DNA from: Rhodamnia argentea
Lineage: Eukaryota > Streptophyta > Magnoliopsida > Myrtales > Myrtaceae
Direction: 5' to 3'
Length of the DNA: 64,000 bases
NCBI RefSeq assembly: GCF_020921035.1
Contig: NC_063156.1
Coordinates: forward strand, 29,746,283 to 29,810,282
The notes beneath the pieces are model-generated. The model did no database searches and was not told the DNA's origin. It was given only the letters and a program-made list of their open reading frames with translations. Below are positions 63,909 through 64,000 of this stretch, piece after piece. The first letter of the stretch is position 1; each line of letters begins with the position of its first letter. The position numbers were made by a program, and so were the translations under genes.

Positions 63909-64000
63909 GGTTCGACAACTACTAAGTGTAAAGTTCCTTGCAGTGTCCATGATTGAGATCCAATAGTATAACTTCCACAGATTTAATTACATATAGTTCA

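Overview
The window is nuclear DNA of a flowering plant, very probably a eudicot. The genes have many short exons with GT-AG introns, their closest recognisable relatives are plant families (SWEET, MUB, TPD1, plant MORC, FAR1-type transposase, UBC27), and the spacers are AT-rich and full of microsatellites and transposon remnants. The foldback repeats, with ends built around 'accaaaaaagtc' and 'gtgccaattcagtc', resemble repeats I associate with Eucalyptus and other Myrtaceae. That last placement is an inference from memory and was not tested.

Layout. 1-14.7 kb holds no intact gene. It contains a decayed Mutator/FAR1-like element (about 0.9-5.7 kb) with a broken FAR1-type domain, LTR-retrotransposon-like fragments, a minisatellite family in three blocks, and a foldback element. 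14.7-36.3 kb is gene-rich: a 20-exon MORC-family ATPase (+), a TPD1-like secreted cysteine-rich protein (+), a membrane-anchored ubiquitin-fold protein MUB (-), and an RluA-type RNA pseudouridine synthase (+) that diverges from MUB across a 584-bp spacer. 37.2-51.3 kb holds two closely related clade III-like SWEET sugar transporters in tandem on the minus strand. They are separated by about 11 kb of repeats, including a nested pair of same-family DNA transposons, each with a perfect 8-bp target-site duplication. 51.4-56.9 kb is intergenic, with several foldback elements. 56.9-64 kb carries a DHHC-type protein S-acyltransferase (+) and a UBC27-type ubiquitin-conjugating enzyme with a C-terminal UBA domain (+).

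The genes do not form an operon or an obvious pathway, as expected for a plant chromosome. The real local relationships are the SWEET tandem duplication, which keeps a matching core-promoter block, and the divergent MUB/pseudouridine-synthase pair. All exon models were assembled by eye from splice consensus, reading-frame continuity and family conservation. Every one closes in frame from ATG to stop. Transcript data were not available. I found no convincing evidence for a wholly new biological system. The most informative observations are the nested transposons, the in-frame stop in the FAR1-type gene, and splice-site duplications or cassette candidates inside the MORC and pseudouridine-synthase genes.
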